A stretch of 64,000 nucleotides of DNA from Amblyomma americanum (lineage: Eukaryota; Arthropoda; Arachnida; Ixodida; Ixodidae), in contig NC_135505.1 of NCBI RefSeq assembly GCF_052857255.1, positions 24,452,269-24,516,268 on the forward strand, written 5' to 3'. Shown piece by piece: positions 43,315 through 52,309 of the stretch. A program made the translations under genes and the position numbers. The notes beneath the pieces were generated by a model that saw nothing but the letters and a program-made list of their open reading frames with translations, made no database searches and was not told the DNA's origin. How positions within the stretch are numbered: position 1 is the first letter of the stretch; every line of letters begins with the position of its first letter.

Positions 43315-43530
43315 CATAGAGAAACAGTGGATTGTTAACCTGTGAGGAACCTAACTAGGAAATATGTTTTTCTTAACGATATTGATAAATTGCATGAGAA
43401 AAAACTGCCGAAGTGCTTGCTGCAAATGTGACATCTGCTTTGAAGTTTTTGAAAGAGCAAGCAGGACACAGTTGCCAGCCATCCTTTGTCTATGCGGGGC
43501 CAACGATAGTATTTATGCAGGATATCTATC

Positions 43531-44140
43531 GGTGGTGGTGGTGATGGAAACTTTATTAGACACAAGGAAGTTTAGGACACGCAGGTCCTAAACTTCCGTG
43601 TCCCGGAGGCTCATGACGCTGCCAGCCCGGCCTGTGGCGATGGCTTGCTTGGCCGGGTCCTCGGACCACAGTAGGGTCTCCCAAGCCTTCCAAGTGATAA
43701 GGTGTTCCAGTTCCAGAGGGGGAAGGTCCGTCGGGCAGAGGTAAAGGACATGATCGAGAGTGGCTTTGGGGTGGTGGCGGAGGGTACAGGAGGGGTTTGT
43801 GTGGACTTGGTGATAGCGCGAGCGTATATAAGGGGAGGGTAAGGTGTGTGTTTGGAGCCGCCTCCAAAGTGTGTGGTGATAATTGTCGAGGGAGGGATGG
43901 AGTGAGGGGTGCAGCCGACGCTCGGCTTTGCAGGCCTGCGTCAGTTCACTGGATGACTGCATGCGCTCCCGTGAGAACTCCAGATCGGAGGCCGCCGGTG
44001 CCCGGTTGAAAGAACCTCGGACTAAAGCGTTGACAGCCTCGTTTCCGGGATTCCCGGAGTGGGTAGGCGCCCATATAAGCTCCATGTGGCGGGACGAGTG
44101 TGCGGCGAGGGAGTTCAGTATGCGAAATGCAGGGACGTGA
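43531..44140 (-). mobile_element. RNase H-type LINE, 3' segment (right of PLE in coding order)
   Basis: Minus strand 44135-43588 reads VPAFRILNSLAAHSSRHMEL, then IWAPTHSGNPGNEAVNALVR (end of RNase H with the last Asp position as Asn-Ala) and the C-terminal knuckle CTLRHHPKATLDHVLYLCPT. The 3' end at 43531 is ACTTTATTAGA-complement with a (CACCAC)n tail. It joins the part at 45365-46925 exactly when the Penelope-like insertion is removed. Confidence 0.8.
43588..44085 (-). CDS. LINE RNase H end and C-terminal knuckle
   Basis: A 165-residue frame: ELIWAPTHSGNPGNEAVNAL, then RLHPSLHPSLDNYHHTLWRR, PYIRSRYHQVHTNPSCTLRH and TLDHVLYLCPTDLPPLELEH, ending ...VMSLRDTEV. It is a tail segment of LINE ORF2, not an independent gene. 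Confidence 0.65.
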   Translation of the reverse strand: MELIWAPTHSGNPGNEAVNALVRGSFNRAPAASDLEFSRERMQSSSELTQACKAERRLHPSLHPSLDNYHHTLWRRLQTHTLPSPYIRSRYHQVHTNPSCTLRHHPKATLDHVLYLCPTDLPPLELEHLITWKAWETLLWSEDPAKQAIATGRAGSVMSLRDTEV

Positions 44141-44739
44141 TCGAGTTAAATGAGAGGAGGCAGGTTAGAAAGGAGCGAGAGAAGAAACGCGTTGCAATCA
44201 TACCGTACCTTCACAAGATGTCCCACAACGTAAGAAAGATAGCAGGATGGTACAACGTCCAAGTCGTATTTTCCGCACCGGGCAAGCTTTCGAAGATATG
44301 TGTCTTGAACAAAAAGGCAAGACAGGCGACCTGCACTACGAGACATGGGCAACGGTACACACACTGCCGGACTAGGGTTGTCTATCAGATACCCCTAACG
44401 TGCGGTAGTGTGTACATAGGCCAGACGGGAAGATGCTTTAATGTCAGGGCCAGGGAGCACTTCCTCAACGTAGATAGAGGATCTGGAGGTAATCTAGCAA
44501 ACCACTGCAACCAGCCTCGCCACAAGTGTAAACCTATATTAGAGGATACAAGATTCTTAGCAACATCGAAAAACAAAACAGAAAGGGAGGTCATTGAGGC
44601 CAAATTTATTGCTAAGGAAGAAGATAGGTGCGTAGGCACGCCCTCCATTTCACTGCACGATAAAGAAATGCGTTTCCTTGACCATGCCTTAAGATTCCTG
44701 ATTTTGCATGTTCACCTGCCACTTCCCGTTTGCTCATGA
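44141..44739 (+). CDS. PLE GIY-YIG endonuclease domain
   Basis: About 200 residues open to the stop. The linker (IPYLHKMSHNVRKIAGWYNV, SAPGKLSKICVLN) leads into VVYQIPLTCGSVYIGQTGR and an NVRAREH block, the GIY-YIG core with the catalytic Arg, Tyr and the conserved EH. Then LANHCNQPRHKC, a Cys/His pair typical of the PLE endonuclease, and TEREVIEAKFI with a candidate catalytic Glu. The domain nicks target DNA for priming. It looks complete and undamaged. Confidence 0.8.
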
Positions 44740-45364
44740 AGTTTTCTTATGTTAGCCGGTGCGCATTCTTCTCCTCAGGTTTTTGGTGCAGCTCATAAGT
44801 GGTAATCGTCCAAATTGTGTTTTACATGTAGACTGTTTTTACCTCTTACCTTCTTGGCGTTGACAAGTTTTTTTTTTTGCTCCATTTTAGGTTGTATTCG
44901 TTTGTGTTTAGTTTGTGGCATCCGTACGGTTGTATGACATTTTATCTGATTTTAGATTTCTGACTGCTTTTGCTTCGCTTGCTTGGGCCCTTTTAGGCTC
45001 GCTCGTTGTTGCTGTTAAAGTTTTCTTGACACCGCCCTTTGGCCATGATGTTTGGCACGTGTGTTTTCCTTGGTTTTTAGCTGGTTAAAGTGCTTTTTGA
45101 TATGTTCACTTCATAAAGTTTTGCCCCTTTTTCATTTTTTGGTCGTCTTTTCCTTCTGGTTCATACGTGTGTTGGCCGCCCCTTGACGACTGTGGATTAG
45201 GTTGTAATCTTTGGCCCCTTGGCTGTCACGTGGCTTTTTGGCATATATTGTGCTGGGTTTTCCTCGAAAATAAAGTTGTTAGTAAAAAATATAAACAGCG
45301 CCCGTCCTGTCGTCAGTGTTTTGCTTCTCGTGTTCCCGTCTGATTCCGCGCTGGCCATTTCTAA
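44141..45364 (+). mobile_element. Penelope-like element (PLE) 3' fragment
   Basis: A + strand segment inserted in a minus-strand LINE. It is flanked by ACGTGA at 44135-44140 and 45365-45370, a 6-bp target duplication. It holds the C-terminal part of a PLE ORF (linker plus GIY-YIG endonuclease) to the stop at 44739, then a ~625 bp T-rich 3' region ending near CGTCTGATTCCGCGCTGGCC. RT is missing through 5' truncation. Confidence 0.8.
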
Positions 45365-45888
45365 ACGTGAACTCTCCCACGGGCGAAATTTAGTATGGCA
45401 GTTTTAGAGTCCGACAGTATATACCGGGCCTCCGTGCGCGTGATGGCTATAGAGCAATAGCGGCCTCTTCAGCGTCCTCCGAAGTGGCAGTGGGGGATAT
45501 GTGAAGGTTGTAGGGAGGGGTTCCTGATGGCTACGACCGCGTCCTCCCCTGTGCATGCGGCATCCACAAACACAGCATTCGGTTCCATGCCATAGTGTTT
45601 GTGGAGCGCCCGTGCGCGAGCTCTGCGGCGGGGTTCTTGGATGGTGGGGTGCATGTTTTTGGGGAGAGGTTTAATAATATTTCGCGGTGAATGGGGTCGG
45701 GGACTTGCAGCTGTGTGGGATCCGTGGCTGGTATCATGATACCGAGGGTGTGTAGGTTGTGTCTGCCGGTGGTGGTTCTCGCGAGACGTCTGTATTGTGT
45801 CTGTCGGTGGTCCTCGATAAGCTCACCTATCGTGTTGTGTAGGCCTTGATGGAAGAGTGTTTCGGTTGAGGCATTTAGGGGTAGGTGT

Positions 45889-45952
45889 TTGTGTGTTGTG
45901 TTGTCTTGGGTTTAATGGCACATAAGCAGCTAAGGCTATCATGCGCCAGGCT
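45889..45952. mobile_element. 64-bp insertion with a perfect 17-bp target duplication
   Basis: CATTTAGGGGTAGGTGT occurs at 45872-45888 and again at 45953-45969 in the LINE. The 64 bp between contain GGGTTTAATGGCACATAAGC and AGGCTATCATGCGCCA. This resembles the 3' end of the SINE subtype B in reverse (GGATTTAACG..., GGCTATGAGGG), so it is probably an extremely 5'-truncated retrotransposed copy. Confidence 0.75.
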
Positions 45953-46175
45953 CATTTAGGGGTAGGTGTAGTGCCGCCTTAAATGCTCTTCGGATCATGG
46001 CATCCAGGGTGGAGATTTCCGTGCCCTGGAGTTTCAGGTAGGGGAGCGTGAAGCGAAAACGGATAAGGACGAAGGCATGAATGAGACAACATAGATCATG
46101 TTCCTTCATACCCCAGTGGTGTCCAGAAACTCTGCGGGTTAGGTGGGAAATCGACACCGCCGTCTGCTTGAGCTT

Positions 46176-46658
46176 CTAGATGGTGAGAGTGTTTTTCCCG
46201 TTGTTCTGAATGTGGAGGCCCAGTACCCGGAGAGTGTGTACCTCAGGGATGTACCAGTTTTCCAGTGTCACGGTTATGGGGGCTGTGGGGCAGTTTCGGG
46301 TTGTGGGGAGGGGTATGAGGACCTCCGACTTATCCGGAGAGCATGAGAGTCCGATACTCTGCGCATGTGTTTGGCTGAGGGAAGCTGCCGACTGCAGAGT
46401 ATTCTCTACGTCTGCATCATTGCCATGGGTGGTCCATAGAGTGATACCATCAGCATATAGTGTGTGCCGAAGGTGAGAGATAGTTTGTAGTTTGCGGGCA
46501 AGGGGGATGAGTGCGACATTGAAGAGAAAGGGGGAGAGGACATCCCTGGTGGGTGCCAACCCCACTAAATGTGTATGGTCGGGATGTGTGGGGACCAAAG
46601 TGAATTTCGGCCGTGCGGTTAGTAAGGAATCCTTGAATATAGCTGTACATACGTTCAC
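46176..46658 (-). pseudogene. LINE reverse transcriptase palm with YADG
   Basis: Frame with VGLAPTRDVLSPFLFNVALI, RHTLYADGITLWTTHGND, DVENTLQSAASLSQTHAQSI and LSCSPDKSEVLIPLP, then VHTLRVLGLHIQNNG. The active-site box is Y-A-D-G (GAT to GGT at the second Asp). A frameshift separates it from the upstream frame with GFLTNRTAEIHFG. Confidence 0.75.
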
Positions 46659-47003
46659 CTATGTACAAGAGAGAGAGCGCCACCATGATCGCTGGATGGT
46701 CTAGGTTATCAAAGGCCTTGGAGAGATCGAAGGCGAGGACAGCTTTTGTGTGGCCCGGAATGAGGGGTCAAAAATATCCTGTGTGAGCTGGAGCATGGCG
46801 TCCTGTGCCGACAGGTGGGGACGGAAGCCCACCAGGTTGTGCGGGTAGATGTCTTGCTCCGTCATGTGTTGGGTGAGTCGGGCGAGTGCGACATGCTCCA
46901 AAAGCTTGCCCAGGAATAAGGTTAGTCTATTTTGCCTTGATGTGTTGCCATTATGGCGGTGATTACTGCTATAAAAATTTAAAAATTGTCTAAAAACGAT
47001 AAC

Positions 47004-47308
47004 TGGTGGCTCAGTGGTTAGGGTGCTTGGCTACTGATCCGGAGTTCCCGGGTTCGAACTCGACCGCGGCGGCTGCGTCTTCATGGAAGCAAAACGCTAA
47101 GGCGCCCGTGTACTGTGCGATGTCAGTGCACGTTAAAGAACCCCAGGTGGTCGCAATTATTCCGGAGCCCTCCGCTACTGCCCCTCTTTCTTCCTTTCTT
47201 TTTTCACTCCCTCCTTTATTCATTCCCTTACGGTGCAGTTCAAGTGTCCAGCGATATATGAGACAGATACTGCGTCATTTCCTACAAAAAAAAACCAACC
47301 AACCAATT
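47004..47308 (+). mobile_element. tRNA-derived SINE subtype A
   Basis: Head GGTGGCTCAGTGGTTAGGG and box B variant GGTTCGAACTCG, body GCGCCCGTGTACTGTGCG, GTTAAAGAACCCCAGGTGG and GATATATGAGACAGATACTG, tail AAAAACCAACCAACCAATT. No clear target duplication. Confidence 0.85.
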
Positions 47309-47730
47309 AATGTGTGTCGGGAGGGGGAGGGGAAAAGGGGCCGACACCATACGAGATGTTAACTTGCTTTCATGTCTGCCTCCTACGTATCTGTACTTGC
47401 CTGAATAAAATAGTTTGACCTTCAGTGTAGACCATATCCGTCAATATTTTCATAACGTTATCTTACACTATTCTGCAGTTGCTTCATAATTAAAATTGCT
47501 GTCTAAGAAAGCTGGAATCGGCACCTCACAACGCGTCTGCATTTCCATTTAAAAGGAAAAACGCTCCCCTGGACGAGAGCGTCTTCCCGGCTGTAATGAG
47601 TGGCTGGACCCAGGCGTTGCGGTTGACCACAGCGTTTCCGAAGTTGACGTCGATTCCAGGCACCTTGGCCGGCGCACAAACGCCGTTAGGCTTGGCCAAG
47701 ATGAGGGACACCCGCAGTGAACGCCGCACT
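47309..47730. other. No feature recognised
   Basis: Unassigned; short frames only. Confidence 0.4.
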
Positions 47731-47960
47731 CACACGCCGAAAGGTACCCACGAAGCAGTCAGAAGTCGCAGCACGCCGAATGCTCTGCACCACTTGCTCT
47801 GACTACAGCAGCGCCCGCAGTCGTGTTCGGTAATTATGGCCAATTCACACGCCGAAAGGTACCCACGAAGCAGTCAGAAGTCGCAGCACGCCGAATGCAC
47901 TGCACCACTTGCTCTGACTACAGCAGCGCCCGCAGTCGTGTTCGGTAATTATGGCCGATT
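47731..47960 (+). repeat. 115-bp tandem duplication
   Basis: Two copies, 47731-47845 and 47846-47960, starting CACACGCCGAAAGGTACCCA, nearly identical (one difference GCTCTGC/GCACTGC and one at the end CCAATTC/CCGATTC). A third start (CACACGACGG) follows at about 47961. The small divergence indicates a recent duplication. Confidence 0.85.
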
Positions 47961-48487
47961 CACACGACGGTCCGTTCGCCCGCGGCCCGCGCATCACGTG
48001 TTCGTGCGTCACCAAATCGAAAGGCGTGCTGTCGGCCCGCGGATTGGAGAACCAAGGAAGGTCAAGTGCCTCTCCCTGCGCGGGAATAAGCGGCGGCCCG
48101 CGAAGTTTCTCCGCTAGCTCTGGCAACCACCGCTCTTGCCATTTCGCTGAGTGGCGTTGTGCTTGCGCGCTGTTTTGACAAGCTGCACTGCGTCCGCTAC
48201 CATGACGAAGTGATCGACTCGGCTAGCAAGACGACCCAGGCCATTGAATAGTTGGACAAAGGCCGCACCTGCACTATTCAATCGCAGTCATGGGTCGGGA
48301 GGAAAAACCAGTTTGACCAGCACGCTTTAAAATAATCTGGCAACAGTAGTAAACCTAGAGCGTCGTTTGCTCTTTTGGCCCGTCGCATCCGCTTGACGTC
48401 ATCGGATCGCAGACCAGTTTTTTGTGGCGCATGAACACGTAATGCGCAGGCCGCGGGCGAACGGACCGTCGTGTGAATCGGCCATAA
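47949..48487. repeat. Inverted repeat with 64-bp arms, possible MITE
   Basis: Arms 47949-48012 and 48424-48487 are inverted copies with only a few mismatches (TTATGGCCGATTCACACGAC at the outer end of both). The ~410 bp between have no coding motif. Outer arms with a non-coding centre fit a non-autonomous DNA transposon. The left arm overlaps the end of the tandem duplication. Confidence 0.65.
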
Positions 48488-48732
48488 CTGGTCGGTGCTC
48501 GGACGAGATATGCGACACGAGAAGCCGGATCTGAAGTGGCTTCCAGTCGTCGAGGGAGACCGCATATATTTTCTTTCTAAGAAAGCACCAGTGACTTGAG
48601 GGCACAAAGTCGAAAACAGAACAGCACGAACAGAATTCCTACGAGACTGACCGGCATGAGCAGTACGTCCTCTCGCTCGTTGTGTCGACGAAAACTGGCA
48701 CGCACACCGCTGTCAATTTCTTCTTATTCCGA

Positions 48733-49158
48733 GCCTCCGTGCATTCTTCGAACACACGGGCTAGACGTCCCGTCTGCTTTTCGTCAGGTAGTTACACGCA
48801 GTGACCGAACGCTCCGCGAGTTCTACCTTGAACGATTAATAACTGGACGCCCCACTCCAGTTGTAACCAACACAGTGCTGAGCGCGTGTGTGATTTAATT
48901 CCTCTAAAATGAACTAATCAGGCGCACAAACTGGACACATTTCTCATTGTGTAAATAGTTTGTACATATCACTTCTCCCCCTATCCTCTCTTCCTGACCC
49001 CTCACCTGTTTCATTTCATTTCTCCATTCTGCCTGCTATCCTTTATTTCCGCTGCCCCAGCTCAGGTGCTTCAGTATGGATGGCAGTTGACGGGGCTAAC
49101 AAAAATCTTTTCCTTCCTTTTTACTATTATTTTTAATAAAACCACCACCACCACCACC
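48733..49158 (+). mobile_element. LINE 3' end (C-terminus and 3' UTR)
   Basis: Starts at GCATTCTTCGAACACACGGG (the FLEHTGL codons) and matches the 3' UTR of the LINE at 40657-41665 through GAACGATTAATAACTGGACG and TTTTTAATAAAACCACC to an (ACC)n tail. Only about 15 codons of ORF2 remain. Confidence 0.85.
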
Positions 49159-49221
49159 TTCCCTTTCTCTCATAGACAGGCCCCGCAGTGGGTACGCGCC
49201 ATTATCTTCCTGACGACAACA

Positions 49222-49770
49222 AGCATGCAGCGCCCGCCCAGCTGGCTCAGTGGCTAAAAAGCTCGGCTACACAGCCGGAGTACAGGGGTTCGAACCCAAC
49301 CGCGGCGGCCGGGCTTCGGTGGAGAAGAAACGCAAAGGCGCACGTATGCTGTGAGATGTCACTGCAGGTTAAAGATCCCCAGGTGGTCTAAATTATTCCG
49401 GAGCCCTTCACTAAGGCACCTGTTCCTTTCTTCTTTCACTTTTTATGGAGGAAAAACGCTAAGGCGCCCGTGTGCTGTGCGATGTCAGTGCACGTTAAAG
49501 ATCCCCAGGTGGTCGAAATTATTCCGGAGCCCTCCACTATGGCACCTATTCTTGCTTTCTTCTTTCACTCCCTCCTTTATCCCTTCCCTTACGGCGCGGT
49601 TCAGGTGTCCAAAGATATATGAGACAGATACTGCGCCATTTCCTTTCCCCAAAAAAACCAATTATTATTATTTCACTCCCTCCTATATCCCTTCCCTTAC
49701 GGCGCGGTTCAGGTGTACGCCGATATATGAGAAAGATACTGCGCCATTTCCTTTCACAAAAACCAATTAA
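49222..49770 (+). mobile_element. SINE subtype A split by another SINE
   Basis: The outer SINE has its head at 49222-49305 (GCTGGCTCAGTGGC, GGTTCGAACCCAACC) and body to 49440, then resumes at 49671 with TTTCACTCCCTCC to CCAATT at 49770. The inner copy is listed separately. Confidence 0.8.
49441..49670 (+). mobile_element. 5'-truncated SINE subtype A inside a SINE
   Basis: Begins TTTATGGAGGAAAAACGC, lacks the tRNA head, and ends CCAATTATTATTAT. TTTCACT at 49434-49440 and 49671-49677 is the target duplication. It inserted into the outer SINE in the same orientation. Confidence 0.8.
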
Positions 49771-49771
49771 A

Positions 49772-49965
49772 AAAAGAGGTGCCGCAGTGGAGGGCTCCTT
49801 AATTTCGACCAGCTGGAGATATTTAACGCGCACTGACATCGCACACCACAAGGACGCCATTTGGCGTTTCACCTCCATTGAAACCGTGCCGCTGCAGTTG
49901 GGTTCGAACCCGGCAACTCCGACTCAGTGACCGAGCGCCTTAACCACTGAGCCACCGCGGCGGGG
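49772..49965 (-). mobile_element. SINE subtype A, 3' truncated, minus
   Basis: Reads AGAGGTGCCGCAGTGGAGGG through GCGCACTGACATCGCACAC to the head complement CCACTGAGCCACCGCGGCGG. It meets the previous SINE tail to tail. Confidence 0.75.
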
Positions 49966-50009
49966 CGTCTTCTGACTCCCAAACTCTCTTTTTGAACATT
50001 AAAAGTTTT

Positions 50010-50175
50010 TGACCACCACCCCGCGGGGCCTACAGCACCTCAAGACCTGTGAGGACTGGGCGACGCTGCTGCGCTCAGAGGACCTTGTCGTGCCGAGGGC
50101 TTCGCTACCCACCGGGCTGCCGGCGTTATGGACCACCGGATCATCAACGCATGAGTGCAGTAGGGCCGTGAAACC
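50010..50175 (+). mobile_element. Small LINE C-terminal fragment
   Basis: One plus frame reads LKTCEDWATLLRSEDLVVPR, similar to the terminal WETLLWSEDPAKQ block of the LINE at 43588-44085. Too short for firm classification; it ends against the 3' end of a minus-strand LINE. Confidence 0.4.
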
Positions 50176-50177
50176 GA

Positions 50178-51525
50178 CTGAGGAGGAGGGAAAAATTTTT
50201 ATTGCTCTAATAATGTCTTCATCCCTTGGGCTGAAGTCCCGGTTGATCCGGTGGTTGGTTCCCTTGTTCCAGGGCCCCACTGAGCCATGCCATCTCGCAT
50301 GCATGCGTGCTGCACTAGTCCTCTTTGGACCGACAGCTCGCTGCTGGTGAGCAGGCCCTCCCAATGTTCCGCATCGGGCTTTTTTAACTTATGGAAGGAG
50401 TTGTTCTTGCATTCCCATGTGATGCGGTATAACGTGGGGGTTGCACCGCACCACGTGCATGTGTCCACGTATTGGTTCGGATACATTTTGTGGAGTGTCA
50501 GTTGTGGAAGGTTCCTGTCTGCAGTCGTCGCCAGTCGGCTGCTTCGAATTGTGTTAAGAGTGGGTGTGGCGGGAGATACGTTATTCTCCTGCCTCTGTGA
50601 TAAATCAGTATCTCCGCGAAGGTTGGCTCCACCGTGGTGGTGGGTTCCGAGTCCGTTGATGTATCCGCTCGGTTAGTAAGCTCGCGAGCTAGGTCATCGG
50701 CCCTCTGGTTCCCCTTCACTCCGGCGTGTCCCGGTACCCCGAAAATCTTATGTTGTATTTGTGTGCTCGGGGGCCCTGCTTGGAGGATTATGCGCAGCGC
50801 CCCTTTGCTGACTCTACCTGCGGTGTAGTGTCTGCACGCCGTTTATGAGTCCGTGAGAATTGTGAGCGACTCGTTCCTATGGTACCCTTCCGCTACCACT
50901 AGAGCTACCGCGGCTTCTTCCCCCTCGGATACCCTACAGCCTCTGTGTTGCGCAGGTGATCATGTCACCTTTGTGGTTCGCCACCACTGACGCAACTCTG
51001 TGTTCTTTAGAGTTTCTGTTCCCCGGATGTAGGGCCACATCCGTATATACTACGTTTTTGTCATTCGTGAGGAGCTTTTCTACATATTTTGCCCTTGCGG
51101 CTCGCCTTGCCGCGTGCAAGTTTGGGTCCATGTTCCTAGGTAGGGGGCACACCTTGATGGTTTGGCGAATATAATCGGGGATGCTCGCTTCACTATCCTC
51201 TGTTTCGTTACTGATGTATCCCAACCTTAGGAGGAGCGCTCGGCCGGTGGTCGACTGCTGGAGGCTATACAGCTGTGCACCGAGTTGCGCTTCTTCGAAG
51301 GTGTTGTCGATTCCCAGCTTTAGCAGTTTTTCGTTCGACGTATTCCTTAGCAGGTTCAGCGCCGTCTTGAATGCTTTTGTGATGGGTGTGCCTGCTTATT
51401 CTTTTTCATGTTGAGTCATGTTGTGGCACGGAAGCGAGTATGTGATGCGGCTGACCACAAGGCTCTTGACAAGCTTGATTGGGTCGCTTTCCTTCATGCC
51501 GTGACTCATTAACCGACTGAAAAAC
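50178..51525 (-). mobile_element. RNase H-type LINE, thumb to 3' end
   Basis: Minus strand: SRLMSHGMKESDPIKLVKSL (about 51525-51460), AGTPITKAFKTALNLLRNTS, QSTTGRALLLRLGYISNETE, then RNase H with NVVYTDVALHPGN near 51060 and ADDLARELTNRADTS near 50700. The C-terminal part is HPLLTQFEAADWRRLQTGTF and DTCTWCGATPTLYRITWEC (knuckle) near 50460-50400. The 3' end is AATAAAAATTTTTCCCTCC on the minus strand at about 50178. Several frameshifts. Confidence 0.75.
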
Positions 51526-52100
51526 TCGGTTCGAATACCTCTCGCGAGCTAGCATTAAACTTGAATGGCAGATGTATGCTATGTGCAACGAGAACTCGTA
51601 TGACAGCAACCGGAACGCTGCAGGAGACATGGATGCGGCACAATTTTGAAATTCGGGGAAAGCCATAAAATAGGAGGGTTATATGTCAGCGGTGCGAGTC
51701 CCTGTGACGAGATAGCCTCTAAGCTGACTAACAGAATTATGCTACATGCAACGAAAAATCCTATAACACCACCCGTAACGGAGTACAACGAGCAGTTGCG
51801 TCATAATTGTGATATGAAAATTCGTTTTTTAGGAAAGCAAACGGCACAGTAACCGCCTCGCACCTCGATGGAGAACCCAACCGCGCCTTCAGTAAAGAGG
51901 TAAAGAATCTCGGAAGGCATTTGAAGGCGCATATGTCGTCGGTTAGAATCCCTGTCGTAAGCTAGCCTCCAAATTAACTAGCACATGTAAAATATGGGCA
52001 ACGATAAATCGAGAAGGCCACCCGGAACTTTACAGCAAACGGCTGCGTCCTAATTTTGATACTAATGTAGTCGAGAGAACTGACACCACATTGAGGTCGG
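51526..52100. repeat. Three diverged tandem repeat units
   Basis: A block with GAATCCCTGTCG...AGCTAGCCTC, then ATG-GCAACGA and CGGCTGCGTC-TAATTTTGAT recurs three times, starting near 51530, 51690 and 51940. Copies differ strongly and spacing is uneven (about 165 and 250 bp). It looks like an old satellite or gene-less duplication. No coding content is recognised. Confidence 0.5.
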
Positions 52101-52309
52101 CCAGTTGGATATATAGACGAACGGCTTGTATACGATACTTTGAAGTGGTGGTCACGGCCGCTTTATTACGTCACTATTTTCTTGTCATGGCTGGAATTTC
52201 CTCTATCATCTGGGAGTACACACTCAAGCTCTGTACTCAACTATAATTGGCGCTAGCGTCCGTTGCAAAATCTAACTGCAAGAAATGTATAAATGCAGAA
52301 AAGATCTCT

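Larger units (their letters stand above)
41790..43330 (+). mobile_element. P-element/THAP9-like DNA transposon remnant
   Basis: Pieces of a P-superfamily transposase on the + strand. 42095-42215 encodes a helical ERDTKKQTELR...QYKMELERIKK coiled coil; 42560-42953 has NQVVNCKGKMPRWTEDEVRH, NFIGITSGETGSSALAQARL and SRLCPLIVDERRIKQKLQ, where the Asp of LIVDE is a catalytic candidate; 42953-43030 has FVINGLSTSYKIPTSYFFTK; 43093-43314 has VRLVSHNHRANVNAMRDLCG and LLFLSFDYCCVLKNI with the second Asp. The THAP DNA-binding domain and inverted ends were not found. A SINE interrupts at 42230-42543. Inactive. Confidence 0.7.
45365..46925 (-). mobile_element. RNase H-type LINE, RT and RNase H start (left of PLE in coding order)
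   Basis: On the minus strand from about 46920: EHVALARLTQHMTEQDIYPH, VGFRPHLSAQDAMLQLTQDI, LAFDLSKAFDNLDHPAI, YIQGFLTNRTAEIHFG, DVLSPFLFNVALIPLARKL, then the RT active site and SCSPDKSEVLIPLP. RNase H begins with NAVFVDAACTGEDAV near 45600-45540 and EEAAIAL near 45455, and ends at ILSDSKTAILNFARGRVHV (about 45365). The RT box YADD reads YADG, so the last Asp is lost. A 64-bp insertion lies at 45889-45952. Confidence 0.8.

Noticed and set aside
44059..44140. N-terminal 27 residues of the GIY-YIG frame as a real protein start
   Set aside because: They are antisense LINE sequence left of the ACGTGA target duplication; the PLE begins at 44141.
45240..45420. Possible hammerhead ribozyme at the end of the PLE
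   Set aside because: The conserved CTGATGA and GAAA core elements were not found in the expected arrangement.
47731..47960. LTR pair
   Set aside because: The two copies are directly adjacent with no internal region, so this is a tandem duplication.
51526..52100. CRISPR-like array
   Set aside because: Units are diverged, spacing is irregular and the genome is eukaryotic.
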